Source: Trichomonas vaginalis G3
Taxonomy: Eukaryota; Parabasalia; Trichomonadida; Trichomonadidae
Direction: 5' to 3'
DNA: 64,000 bases
Assembly: GCF_026262505.1 (NCBI RefSeq)
Contig: NC_067203.1
Location: 24,843,411 to 24,907,410 of the forward strand
Under the pieces are notes generated by a model that saw only the letters and a program-made list of their open reading frames with translations, searched no databases and was not told where the DNA came from. Shown piece by piece: positions 50,068 through 60,605 of the stretch. The stretch's first letter is position 1, and each line of letters starts with the position of its first letter. Position numbers and translations under genes: made by a program.

Positions 50068-51121
50068 TAAGGGTTTCGTTTTGCTAAAATTGTCACTTTT
50101 ATAGCATATTTGTTTTTGGATGTTTTGCGAAACCAAAAAAAAACTATGATATACAATGTGTGTGTAAAGAAAATACTTTATTTACTAGTTAAAAAATCAT
50201 TTGGTATTGATCAAGTTATTTTTTCTGGATAAGATATTATATGGATAATTGGATAGAAAATACAATTATATAATCTTGTACCTGGTTTAATTAAGCTAAT
50301 TGTCATCAGAAACTTGTAATTTTTATGAATTTCAGATTTTCTTTTCATTACTGCTTTTCTTAATAGGTCAAGTTCTTATTTACGTTATAAAGTATGATAT
50401 TTACAAATATCAAGTTATCATGTTTTTTGAGAAATTATGAGAAACAAACAAAAATGAAAAAGATAGGAATAGCAATGAATAGTGATGTGGGTATAGAAAA
50501 TGTAAGAGATATGAATGCAAAGCAATCAGTATTTAGGATATTGACCATAGATTTCGAAAAAAAAATGCTGCATATTGAGCGAAAACTATGATTATATTAT
50601 AAGGCTGTCATTTAAAGCATAATGAAACTATTCCCTTTTCATTTTAATCGAATAAGATAGTAAAGATTTTTGAATTAGCTAGAAACTGATGAGATGTTTT
50701 CACAAATCAGATTTTTAATCTCTATAATGCATAATTCACTCAATATCTCAATTTTGATATTGCGAGATATTTTTGCTATCGGTTTCGCAATTTTGATACA
50801 ATAGCAAGAGGGTTCTATAAGCATTATTATCAACGTAGAATCTGAATATCATATCAGAAAATGTCGCAAATCTGACATTTACCCGACCAAATAGCAAAAA
50901 TAATTGAATACTTTTCGCAAAAACTTTAAAAATCGATAAAAATATGAAATATAGATATTAAAGAGACTTTTTATATAATATTCATAAAGATTTTCCAAAA
51001 ATATGATACCGCAAAATTAAAAAAGTGACGTCTTGAGTGGAGTCAAAGGTCGAAATTGCTAGCTAAATGTTTTTTAGCGAAATTGCGTATTGTACGTTTT
51101 TTTCGCAAAACGAAACCCTTA
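50068..51121. mobile_element. 1.05-kb non-autonomous DNA element with 7-bp duplication
   Basis: Seventeen-bp inverted ends TAAGGGTTTCGTTTTGC and GCAAAACGAAACCCTTA are flanked by AGTCAAA on both sides (50061-50067, 51122-51128). There is no transposase ORF (longest about 65 codons). It lies in the upstream region of ankyrin locus F; the corresponding region upstream of locus G lacks it. Confidence 0.8.
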
Positions 51122-51159
51122 AGTCAAACAATAATATCTGAGGTAATTGTTTGATTTCA

Positions 51160-51421
51160 AAAATATCGATAATATTATTGTTTTTTCCTTTAATAATATC
51201 TGCACAATCGGTCATGTCAATAGTTTTTAAAGTTTTTAACGTCTGTATTGCACGCACTTCATTTGATCAAATTTTGATTTTTGTAACAACAAGAGAAAAG
51301 AATAGTCTAATCATAATGTACTCTTAAATGATTATGTTATCAAACAGTAGTAATGTTAACATAAAATGAAAAAAAAATTGGTGGTAAATTATAGTTGAAT
51401 ACAAATTAAAATAAATCATTA
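51160..51421. other. Upstream region of ankyrin locus F, duplicated at G
   Basis: This aligns in inverse orientation with about 62073-62330 (for example GCACGCACTTCATTTGATCA), so promoter and gene were duplicated together. Confidence 0.65.
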
Positions 51422-52255
51422 ATGGACAATTATAAGTTTGTTATTAATTCACAGTATTGTCATAACTCATCTTTAGCGAAAGATGGTATAGGATTTTCCT
51501 TTATTATCAATGGAAATGAATTTACGACAACTCAATTTCATGCATCTGTTATTAGTAACACTGTTAGAGACATTATAATGACAGATCAAAGTGTCTCATA
51601 TATCAATATTACTATTCCAACTAATGACGGGCTCGGAAAAGCTCTAAACATTTTTTCTTCTTTACTGAAACAAGGTTTTGTAGAAGAAGATATTGATATT
51701 AATGTGAGTGAATGCCTTTATGAACTAGGTATTATTCTCAATAACGCTGATTTCATTGAACAATATAAAAAACATTTGTCAACATGTATTATTACAAAAG
51801 AAAACTTAAATATCATTTATCAAATATAGTCTGAAGAGTTCAGATTTCAGTATAGCTTCTTCATATATTTCTTCTCACTTCTCATTCATCGGATATTTAA
51901 ATTTATTATCAATGATTACTTCAGAATTAGATTTGCTTCCAGATCAAATTTTAGGAAGGAACAAAAATGATATTGCTATGGATTTTATTGTTTCTATTTT
52001 AAGTAGCAATTCTCTGCTTTTGAAAAGAGAAGATGATATGTGTAATTTTGTAATTTCATATTGCAAAACATTATCTGAATTAGAAAAGCTTTTGCCAATG
52101 ATCCAATTCGAATATTGTACAAACAAAACTGTTTCTGATTTCATAAACAAATATTCTTCTCTAATGCATCCAAATTCAGAGTGTGAAATTCCAGAACACG
52201 CTGAATCAAATGAATATCAAGATGAAAGCCAATTCTTCTCACAAATATTTACAAA

Positions 52256-52855
52256 TAGTTTAGTCGGTTTTTGCATTTTTAAAATGTTAGTCACCTTTCT
52301 CCTTCCAAAGTGAAAAAAAATTGTTTAAAATATAAAAAGAATTTTTATTCGCATAGGCGACAAACAAGGATTTATAAATAAATAATGGGGCTTTGAGTAT
52401 TGATCTGAATTGAATCAGATAATTAGCCGTAAAAAATCTTCTAATAACGATTTCTCATGCATGAAAGATGGCTATGAGTGGCGTTAATGAGGGCGTTTGA
52501 TAATTGGAGTTGGACATAAAATTTGGAGATCTTAATTTTTGAGAATTTTGGTGCGATCTTACTGGTACAAGCAAGAGTATGGAAGGAGATTGAACTGAGA
52601 AAAAAACTAGAGCATGCAAAAGAATCATGCTACAGCGTAGTTGAATGTCATTTATGCAAATAAAAATATCTTTTTCAAATTTCAAACAAATTTTTGCCAC
52701 TTTTTGAAAGAAGATAAGGTAACAAACATTTTAAAATGCAAAACCTAGACTTAAACTATGCCGAAATGTGAGCTCACCGTTACGGTTTTTTCTTTTTTTG
52801 GGGGCTCGCAAGCTCACCCCCAAAGAAAAAACCGTAACGGTGACTAACATTTAGG
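52256..52855. mobile_element. 600-bp insertion with strong terminal hairpin in ankyrin locus F
   Basis: Locus G reads straight through this point (TTTACAAAAATGTTAGG), so the empty site is known. The segment has subterminal inverted 14-mers AAATGTTAGTCACC and GGTGACTAACATTT (about 52282-52295, 52839-52852). Near its right end is a 26-bp-stem hairpin (52775-52842) containing CACCGTTACGGTTTTTTC. Only an ambiguous AAA duplication is seen. The family is unassigned. Confidence 0.65.
52775..52842. repeat. GC-containing hairpin with 26-bp stem
   Basis: The arms run from CACCGTTACGGTTTTTTC to GGGGG and back as CCCCC to GAAAAAACCGTAACGGTG, with a 4-T bulge and a loop of 11 nt. It is one of the few GC-rich patches in the region. 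Confidence 0.85.
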
Positions 52856-53451
52856 AAAAATGTTAAGTGGTAATAATACAATACCTTGTGATTATAATAC
52901 AACAACTGATTCTAACATCAAATTATTTGAAAAGCTTAATCCAAAAACCCATTTTGATGCAATTTATAAAACTTTTGATAAATGTAGCAAAGAAGGAGAT
53001 CTTTATTCAATACAGTATGGGATTGAACTGAATTTTCAAAACTGTCGAGATATAAATGGTCGTTGTATTATCCATCAAGCAGCTTATCAAAACAATTTAT
53101 CACTTGTCAAAGATCTCATTAAATGCGGAGTAGATATTAATAGTAGAACTCATAATAATAACACACCACTGATCTATGCTTGTATGACAAGTTCAAAGTC
53201 TGTTGTAAATTATCTTGTATCATTAAATGAAATTGATATTAATGCTCAAAACGAAAAATGTAATACTGCTCTTCATTATGCATGCATATGCAACATGCTT
53301 GATATTGTCAATGCTCTTCTACAGACAAAAAGAACGGATGTGAAAATTAGAAATAAAGCAGGCAAAATTGCCTCCGAATTGACTAGAGATGGAAATATAC
53401 TAAGCGCACTTTTAAAATCACCTCATATATAATTTTAAATATAAAAATATA

Positions 53452-53575
53452 TTAGGCAGGAACATTAGTTTTTGCTCCGTATGAAAGTAAAAGTTTAGCC
53501 ATTCCTTTTTCATTAAGAAGTTCGATAATGAAGAGCAGTTCCTCTCCATTTATTTTTGGCGTAAATAAACCTATG
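53452..53575 (-). pseudogene. Ankyrin-repeat C-terminal fragment
   Basis: Reading the minus strand gives KINGEELLFIIELLNEKGMA and KLLLSYGAKTNVPA before a TAA at 53452-53454. This is the shape of a decayed last ankyrin repeat plus the C-terminus of a different family member. No longer frame is attached. Confidence 0.55.
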
Positions 53576-53765
53576 TATCCATATAATTTTTCTTGCATAA
53601 ACAAATGATATTGAAATCTCTAACAATATTTTAAGATTTACTTATTTTTGCAGCGAGTTATTTCATTTTTAACCGAGAGTATTCTTTTCATGATATAAAA
53701 TCTTTCCATCGGATCTAGATCGAAATTTGTGGCTAATGTAAACTATGTCACGTTTGTATTTGACG

Positions 53766-54191
53766 ATGATTAAGTTTTTCCTCATTGTGAATCGTTATGG
53801 CCAGACACGTCTTGCTCAATACTATGGCGAGCGTCCATCAATAGAGGAACGCCAAAAGCTTGAAAGTGAAATTATTCGTCAATGCGTTTCTAGAAATGAA
53901 CAAATGTCATTCACATTTCACCATGGCGATTTAAAGATTGTCTACAAGCGTTATCTTGCTATTTATTGCATTGCTGCTGTCGAAGAAGATTCAAACGAAA
54001 TTGCTGTCGTTTCATTCTTCGATTTCTTCTTCCAAACACTCAGAGAATACTTCGGCGATATTACAGAATTCCATATTCTTTATAATCTTCCTCAAGCCTA
54101 TACAGCTCTTAATGAAATCATTGTTGATGGTCAGATTGTCGAAACTTCAAAGCAAAAAGTTGTTACAATGCTTAACTCTATCTACATCTAA
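53766..54191 (+). CDS. Adaptor-protein complex sigma (small) subunit, AP-4-like
   Basis: The product is 141 aa, the usual sigma size. MIKFFLIVNRYGQTRLAQYY opens like AP-4 sigma ([20 protein letters not shown]). The longin core follows (LESEIIRQCVSR, LKIVYKRYLAIYCIAAVEED, FFDFFFQTLREYFGDITEF) with the helix LNEIIVDGQIVETSKQKV. The subunit belongs to a heterotetrameric vesicle coat that selects cargo at the trans-Golgi or endosomes. An in-frame ATG at 53745 would add MSRLYLT; I prefer 53766 because family members begin at MIKFF. The stop is in a TAAA context. Confidence 0.85.
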   Translation: MIKFFLIVNRYGQTRLAQYYGERPSIEERQKLESEIIRQCVSRNEQMSFTFHHGDLKIVYKRYLAIYCIAAVEEDSNEIAVVSFFDFFFQTLREYFGDITEFHILYNLPQAYTALNEIIVDGQIVETSKQKVVTMLNSIYI

Positions 54192-54368
54192 AGGATTTCA
54201 TCAATGACTAAAGATAATATCCAGTTTTTTTAAAATACAAAAATCTAAATTTATTTGATAATAATATTTGATTTTTTTTTTATTTGAATATGATTGATGT
54301 GAAATTGCACACACTCTAGCAATGTTTAGAATCTATTATTCTAGTTTACTCCGATTTTGGCCAATGAA

Positions 54369-54377
54369 TCATTATTT
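54369..54377 (+). promoter_or_regulatory. Initiator TCATTATTT of the CWF19-like gene
   Basis: This is a textbook trichomonad Inr. Its A (54371) is 10 nt before the ATG at 54381, so the upstream in-frame ATG (54357) is not the start. Confidence 0.7.
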
Positions 54378-54380
54378 TTT

Positions 54381-55166
54381 ATGTCAAATAAAACGCAACA
54401 AAGGCAAAATTGGAGAATACGAGTATTAGAAAGATTAAACGAAACCAGAGATATATTTTCGACAAATTTGCCTACAGAAGAACTCGAAAAGCTATATAAA
54501 GAAGCGGATAAATATAATGAATCAAAACAAATTGAAATTTTTCAACATATGAATGATAATGTAGTTTTAGAAGGAAAAGAGCTTCCAGAATCATCAAATC
54601 AACCCAAACCAACAGTTTTATTTAAATTCGAAAATTCATTTCTTCAATATATTGAAACAAGTACAATACCATATCATTTACAAGTAGTAGTTCCTGCTGC
54701 AACAGCAACTTCTTACTTAAATAATGCGCAAACACTCGAACTTAATACATGGTTTCGATCATTGACGCTCATTGCTTTACAACAAGATTTTGGTCTTGTA
54801 TTCTTTGAATATTCTACAGGTTCCTTCCCTTTAATCGTTGATATTTTTCCAATACCTTCAAATGTCAATGATGGGACATTAAAAGCACAATGGAAAGCTG
54901 CATTTGAAGATGATGGATCAGATTTTGATAATAACGGGTTTAGAATCTTAAAAACACATATACATAAGGGAGAATTTCCTCAAAAATGTCCATATATAGC
55001 GGTAACTTTTGACAATTCTATAGGATTCGGTAAGTATTTCCAAGGTGGATTTGATCCAACAACACTTGCAATTGAAGTAATTCAAGCAATTTGGCTTGAT
55101 TCAAAAATAGATCCAGACGAACATCTAATAGATGCAATTAGAGAATATAAGCAATGGCCAAAATGA
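54381..55166 (+). CDS. CWF19/CwfJ-like spliceosome-associated protein (C-terminal domains only)
   Basis: The product is 261 aa. Residues about 90-170 match the CwfJ_C_1 pattern (PYHLQVVVPAAT, then LVFFEYSTGSFPLIVDIFPIP, as CLIVPLQH and FLETN and CIPLP in human CWF19L2). About 190-255 matches CwfJ_C_2 (FPQKCPYIAVTFDNSIGFG, YFQGGFDPTTLAIEVIQAIW). CWF19 proteins bind late or post-splicing complexes and, in yeast (Drn1), assist lariat debranching. The histidine triads of the HIT-like half are not preserved (HLQ for HCL). There is no long N-terminal region as in CWF19L2. The assignment is by motif only. Confidence 0.7.
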   Translation: MSNKTQQRQNWRIRVLERLNETRDIFSTNLPTEELEKLYKEADKYNESKQIEIFQHMNDNVVLEGKELPESSNQPKPTVLFKFENSFLQYIETSTIPYHLQVVVPAATATSYLNNAQTLELNTWFRSLTLIALQQDFGLVFFEYSTGSFPLIVDIFPIPSNVNDGTLKAQWKAAFEDDGSDFDNNGFRILKTHIHKGEFPQKCPYIAVTFDNSIGFGKYFQGGFDPTTLAIEVIQAIWLDSKIDPDEHLIDAIREYKQWPK

Positions 55167-55816
55167 TATCTTACAGTTTTATACAATTCTCATTGAAAAG
55201 CTTAATATCATTTGTAAATTAACTGAATTATTCTTGGAATGAAGAATGAATGCATTGTCTTTCTAGTGCAACAGTAGTATTTGATAGAAATTTGATTAAA
55301 TTTTGCAGATAAAATTTCGAACAGATAAAAAAGTGTACAATAACCGAAAAATATATGATATATATAACACACTATCTGTTTTTAGAAAGATTAATGCTTA
55401 AAAAAGGAAATCTCTCTTGAGTGCTCATTTCACTTCCTGACCCAACTCTCAATCGCTTATCATGTCTTATAAAATTTAATATTAGTTTAATGCAAAATGA
55501 ATTGTTTCTTCTAAAAGATACCTATACACATAAATTTTTCGAATTTCGCAATTATTTTGTTTAGAAGTTGGTTTTTCAAACCCATACTCAGTCAGACGAT
55601 CGTAGTATAGTATAAAAATATAAATCAGTCATTTATGCATATGGATAACACATATTTTCATTCGATATTGGCGATTTCAATATAATAATCCTCCTTTTGA
55701 ACAAAATTTTGAGTTTTCTTGTTATAAATAAGAAATGCATTGTGATGGTCATTTCGAATTGACCCGAAAATTTTGACAAGTAAATGTAAAATGGGAAAAC
55801 ATCGTCCTTTTGAAAA
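55167..55816. other. Intergenic, no gene seen
   Basis: This is an AT-rich spacer. CCTTTT 12 nt before the LARP1-like ATG resembles the trichomonad M5 promoter motif. Nothing else is seen. Confidence 0.45.
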
Positions 55817-57061
55817 ATGTCGGACTGGGACGTGATTGGGTTGGTTCAAAATCAGCCAACATATGAAAATGAGATCGAGGAGGAAGATATAATCTCCGAC
55901 GATTTCACAGATTCTGTTTTAAGCGGATCCCTGGGTCCGTCAAATAAGATTCAGGATGACGCGAACCATTCCCACCACGGAAGCCGTACAGGACCGAAGA
56001 AGAGGGGTCCAGGAGACTTTGGCAACGAAATTGACCCACTATTTGGAGGTCCTGCACCTGATCCATCGTTATTAGCGGATGGCTTCCATTCATACACACC
56101 TCATGCTTTGAGAGAGCAGATGATGGTTGACGGTCAGGATAAGGTTGATGTTCCACCAATGTCAGGCGGGCCCGATATCGTTGCAAAAGCTCCTAAGAAT
56201 CAACGAGCACGCCGTGCATCAATGAACAAATCTCGAGACAAGCGTAACATCGTTTCGATTCCAAGCGAAGCAGGCTCTCACAGGTATTTCGATCATATTT
56301 CACACGATCTACTTCAAGAAGACCACTTCGTACAATCAAAATACGACAAATTCCGCTCCATTGCACTCAGCGAGAGAAACACTGCCGGTCCAGGCCGTAG
56401 TTCTGAGATGAATTCTTTATATTATTTCTGGTGCTACTATCTTCGTGATCACTTCAACGACGAGATGTACAAAGAGTTCCTTACTCTTGCCAAAGCCGAT
56501 GTCGCACATGGATCACATTATGGCATCGAATGTTATTTCCGACTTTGTTCATACGGCCTTGAAAAGAACTGGAACGAGAAGATATTCAAAGATCTAGAGC
56601 GCGAGGCCCTCGAAGATTACGCAAAAGGATCCACTTACGGTATCGAGAAAATGAAAGCATTTCTCGAATTTCAGAAACTCGGAATTACTATCCCAGTTTC
56701 TCAAGAAATGAATGACGTTCTTGAGAAATATCCGACATTTGAGTCATTCAAGTCGGGCTCAGACAAAAACCAGTCACACTCACAGTCAAAACAAAGAAAC
56801 AGAAAACCGAGGAACTTCCCCCCTGGAGGTTCATCGGCCCCGCACCCGAGATTTGAGGTTCCTTCATCTCCACAGCCACCGATAGCCTTCGAATCCCCTC
56901 TACAACAACCTGCTTCGCCGCCAAAGAGAAAGAGCTTCGGAGGAAAGAGAGGTGGACACGGAAGAAGATACAACGATAACGGTGACAAAGACTGGAATGG
57001 CCCGCAGAGGGTTCAGCCATCCTCGGCGCCACCGGATCACGCTATGCGCCAAAAATGGTAA
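55817..57061 (+). CDS. LARP1-type DM15 (HEAT-like) cap-binding protein lacking a La module
   Basis: The product is 414 aa. Residues about 157-285 are the three-repeat DM15 region: SHDLLQEDHFVQSKYDKFR; then EMNSLYYFWCYYLRDHFN and YKEFLTLAKADVAHGSHYGI; then CYFRLCSYGLEKNWNEKIF and DYAKGSTYGIEKMKAFLEF. This is very close to human LARP1 ([38 protein letters not shown]). In LARP1 this region binds the m7G cap and first nucleotides of TOP mRNAs to repress translation. The N-terminal 150 residues are disordered and acidic. The C-terminal 120 are Pro/Gly/Arg-rich with RG-type stretches (KRKSFGGKRGGHGRR). No La motif/RRM is present. The gene is GC-richer than its neighbours. Confidence 0.9.
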   Translation: MSDWDVIGLVQNQPTYENEIEEEDIISDDFTDSVLSGSLGPSNKIQDDANHSHHGSRTGPKKRGPGDFGNEIDPLFGGPAPDPSLLADGFHSYTPHALREQMMVDGQDKVDVPPMSGGPDIVAKAPKNQRARRASMNKSRDKRNIVSIPSEAGSHRYFDHISHDLLQEDHFVQSKYDKFRSIALSERNTAGPGRSSEMNSLYYFWCYYLRDHFNDEMYKEFLTLAKADVAHGSHYGIECYFRLCSYGLEKNWNEKIFKDLEREALEDYAKGSTYGIEKMKAFLEFQKLGITIPVSQEMNDVLEKYPTFESFKSGSDKNQSHSQSKQRNRKPRNFPPGGSSAPHPRFEVPSSPQPPIAFESPLQQPASPPKRKSFGGKRGGHGRRYNDNGDKDWNGPQRVQPSSAPPDHAMRQKW

Positions 57062-57260
57062 AATCGGATTTTTCTTTAAGTTTTTCAAAATTTGCTTTTT
57101 TTCCTCCCTCATGAATGTACTCATAAAATCAATATCTTTACTGTAAGAGCAAAAAAAGGATAACAGTATATAAAACATTGTATTGTGATTTCCAAGAAAA
57201 TTGAAATGTAAAGCTAGAGTGTCAAATAAATACACATTTCACATTCTGAAATAATAGTTA

Positions 57261-58079
57261 TCATTCATGAAATATGTAGGCAATTGTACAAATTGCTTTT
57301 AGTATATAATCATTACTAGTTAATTCATAGGCATATTGACCTTCTTTATTCCTTATTATCACATCCGTTCTTTTTGTCTGTAGAAGAGTGTTGACGATAT
57401 CAAGCATGTTGTACATGCATGCATAATGAAGAGCAGTATTACCGTCTCCATTTTGAGCATTAATATCGATTTTATCTAATGATACAAGATAATTTACAAC
57501 AGACTTTGAACCTGTAATACAAGCATAGATCAATGGTGTGTTATTATTATGAGTTCTACTATTAATATCTACTCCGCATTTAATGAGATCTTTGACAAGT
57601 GATAAATTGTTTTGATAAGCTGCTTGATGGATAATACAACGACCATTTATATCTCGACAGTTTTGAAAATTCAGTTCAATCCCATACTGTATTGAATAAA
57701 GATCTCCTTCTTTGCTACATTTATCAAAAGTTTTATAAATTGCATCAAAATGGGTTTTTGGATTAAGCTTTTCAAATAATTTGATGTTAGATTCTGTTGT
57801 TGTATTATAATCACAAGGTATTGTATTATTACCTCCTAACATTTTTGTAAATATTTGTGAGAAGAATTGGCTTTCATCTTGATATTCATTTGATTCAGCG
57901 TGTTCTGGAATTTCACACTCTGAATTTGGATGCATGAAAGAAGAATATTTGTTTATGAAATCAGAAACAGTTTTGTTTGTACAATATTCGAATTGGATCA
58001 TTGGCAAAAGCTTTTCTAATTCAGATAATGTTTTGCAATATGAAATTACAAAATTACACATATCATCTTCTCTTTTCAA
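57261..58079 (-). CDS. Ankyrin-repeat ORF of locus G
   Basis: This 272-codon open segment contains helical sequence (DDMCNFVISYCKTLSELEKL) followed by about 3.5 ankyrin repeats. It starts at an internal Met just 21 bp inside the TTAA element junction. It could be annotated as a gene, but it is the surviving 3' part of the interrupted locus. Confidence 0.55.
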   Translation of the reverse strand: MKREDDMCNFVISYCKTLSELEKLLPMIQFEYCTNKTVSDFINKYSSFMHPNSECEIPEHAESNEYQDESQFFSQIFTKMLGGNNTIPCDYNTTTESNIKLFEKLNPKTHFDAIYKTFDKCSKEGDLYSIQYGIELNFQNCRDINGRCIIHQAAYQNNLSLVKDLIKCGVDINSRTHNNNTPLIYACITGSKSVVNYLVSLDKIDINAQNGDGNTALHYACMYNMLDIVNTLLQTKRTDVIIRNKEGQYAYELTSNDYILKAICTIAYIFHE

Positions 58080-58100
58080 AAGCAGAGAATTGTTACTTAA

Positions 58101-60370
58101 GGATACCCTTACGTGTCAGATTTTTTGCGCATACAAAGAAGTCATGCTAGACATGAGCTATAAACCTGAAATTTTAGCAACATATTTAAAACTTTTTAAA
58201 CTACAATACACTTTAATATTCAAGAACAAAAATATTCTTTTTAGAAATTACATAATTATTTTATGTGAAATCTATATAAAAACATATTTTGCGAGCGTAA
58301 CTTTTTTCTTTATAAGCACCTTATATGACTGATAAACTGTAAAGGCACATAATTGTTAATTCATAGAGTTGATATGTTTCCAAAATTGAGAGGAAATTTG
58401 AAAATTGAATACCCTTTCAATTCAATTTTCAAAAGATATCAGCTCCTTCAATAATTGAAGGACGATTTTGATCATTTGCTCTTAAAACAAGTATGCCATG
58501 GAGAAAAAAGTTACGCTCGCAAATCTGAAATATAACTATCATATAAAAAAATTAAATTTCTAATTTTTTACTCTATAGATATTATTGGCCACTTGTGTAA
58601 TGCATAAAAGTTTATGTCATATGCATACATTTGGAAGTATGGGAGACGAGGGAAATTACTTCTATGAGGCACTAGGATTTTTTAAAAATTTCTCTATCGG
58701 ACTCACCATTCAATTTCTCGAAAATTAAAAAAATCAATAATAGCTAAAATGTATTATGCATAACAAATTTTAATGTTACACGGTATTTTTTGAACTTCAT
58801 GACATGAATTTTCTTTATAATTTTTTTTTGGATTTTCTATGATTTATGCGATAGGCTGGAACAACATTGTAAGTGCAATGATATCATTTATAGAGAAATC
58901 TAAAACTTCAGCATTCAGAACTCGCAACCACAAAAATATTCATTTGCTAAGTAAGTAAAGTTGATTAAGTTCGACACTTAGCTTTTATACGTAAAACCAA
59001 GTGTGTATTGTTATTTCTTGTTAAATTATTGAGAAAAAAATAAATTGTAAGAGAAACGATACTGATTATTGAAATAATATTGAGGGTAGCTGCAGATTTC
59101 TTCATTAACATGCCGGAAATTTGTTAATCTTGGTTTTCTATCATAAAATCTGTCGAAGAATCTAAAAACGGAGATATGAAATAGAGATCATGTAAATCTA
59201 GAGTATCCTGTCAGAAAAATAGACTAAGCATGTAACCCTTTTTTGGTCATAAACACTTTTTACCACTTAGTCATACAGATGATCATTAAATTTAAACGAG
59301 CACTTTTTGTCAGAATAGATTCTTTTACAAAGACAGAAGATTTTAGTATTATTTAATATTAGTGCTGTAGCAAAATTCAAAAAACGGTGAAAATTCAGTG
59401 AATTTGTGAATTCACATTTTTTTTCGACATTTTTCTTGATATATCCATGCACATTAAGAACACAGCTTTGATACGCTTAAAAAAGCATATTTCATATGAA
59501 ATTGTTAAAGAAATAAACAATTTATATAAAAATTGCACTTATGGGCAGTTTAAATATATAATTTATATATAACATATATACAAATCCATAGACAAAGTGC
59601 AATAACTACAATGTTGTAGAAAATTACAGCAGAAATACTGACTTTTTGAAGGATAATAAGAATTCTTCTAAATGTTGTATTTTTATAATTTGATTGATTT
59701 TTTTACTATTTCATTAATCTTTTATGAATAATAATTATTTTTAATATATGTGCTATTAAAATTTCAAATTTTGACTAATATATCTAAGTTATCTGAACGA
59801 AACATTTAGAAAATATCATACTTACATTGAAATAGCAAGTAGAGCATATTAATAGCAAGTTTCTTGGCTTTATATCTATCATCTATTGTTGTTTGATCAA
59901 ACAAAATTCACTCTATTATATGGTGTCAATTAATTAAAACAATTTTTAATAGTTATTTATTTAGTGCGAATAAGTGCAAACTCATAAATGAATAACTTAA
60001 TAGTAGAAATGAATTATCTGATATAAATCTCACATTTTGTCCATCAGAAATACTTTAATTGCATACGCATAACTATTAGTAATACGTCTGGAGTGTCAAT
60101 TAATAACAATCCCACAACAAGTAAAATTCAGATTTTTATTAAACTTATTTTTTCCTAAAAGTTTTCTCAAATTACTATATATACATATGTGGATAAAATA
60201 ATAGTAATATTGTAAAAAATTAGATAATTTTTTTTATTTGAGAACCTCTCAAAAGTTCATTCAATTTATCAATTGTTTCAGTTTGATGTATATTCATTTC
60301 TGGAGCCTAAAACTTTAGCAATCATGACAATATCATATTCTCTTTCTAACTACGCAATGTAAGGGTATCC
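58101..60370. mobile_element. TTAA-flanked 2.27-kb non-autonomous DNA element, copy 2
   Basis: Inverted ends GGATACCCTTAC and GTAAGGGTATCC are directly flanked by TTAA (58097-58100, 60371-60374). Locus F shows the empty site TCTATTTTAAGTAGC with a single TTAA, proving a 4-bp duplication. The element is nearly identical to the reverse complement of 19533-21805 (for example one A/G difference at the motif GCTACAxCACTAATATT). It has no transposase. Confidence 0.9.
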
Positions 60371-60605
60371 TTAAAATAGAAACAACAAAATCCATAGCAA
60401 TATCATTTTTGTTCCTTCCTAAAATTTGATCTGGAAGCAAATCTAATTCTGAAGTAATCATTGATAATAAATTTGAATATCCGATGAATGAGAAGTGAGA
60501 AGAAATATATGAAGAAGCTATACTGAAATCTGAACTCTTCAGACTATATTTGATAAATGATATTTAAGTTTTCTTTTGTAATAATACATGTTGACAAATG
60601 TTTTG

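Larger units (their letters stand above)
51422..53432 (+). pseudogene. BTB/BACK-like ankyrin-repeat protein, locus F (broken)
   Basis: Three coding blocks are visible. 51422-51829 (135 codons) has a BTB-like fold pattern (FSFIINGNEFTTTQFHASVI). From about 51826, one frame over, comes a BACK-like helical region (LDLLPDQILGRNKNDIAMDF, then EDDMCNFVISYCKTLSELEK), ATG-initiated at 51912. 52860-53432 holds about 3.5 ankyrin repeats (GRCIIHQAAYQNNLSLVKDL, NTPLIYACM, NTALHYACI). The blocks are separated by a shift (shared with locus G, hence old) and a 600-bp insertion (52256-52855) private to F. Such proteins are a very large trichomonad family. The ankyrin block itself is clean. Confidence 0.75.

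Noticed and set aside
51826-51911. Intron joining the two blocks of ankyrin locus F
   Set aside because: No trichomonad splice motifs; reading one frame over continues protein-like sequence directly across the stop.
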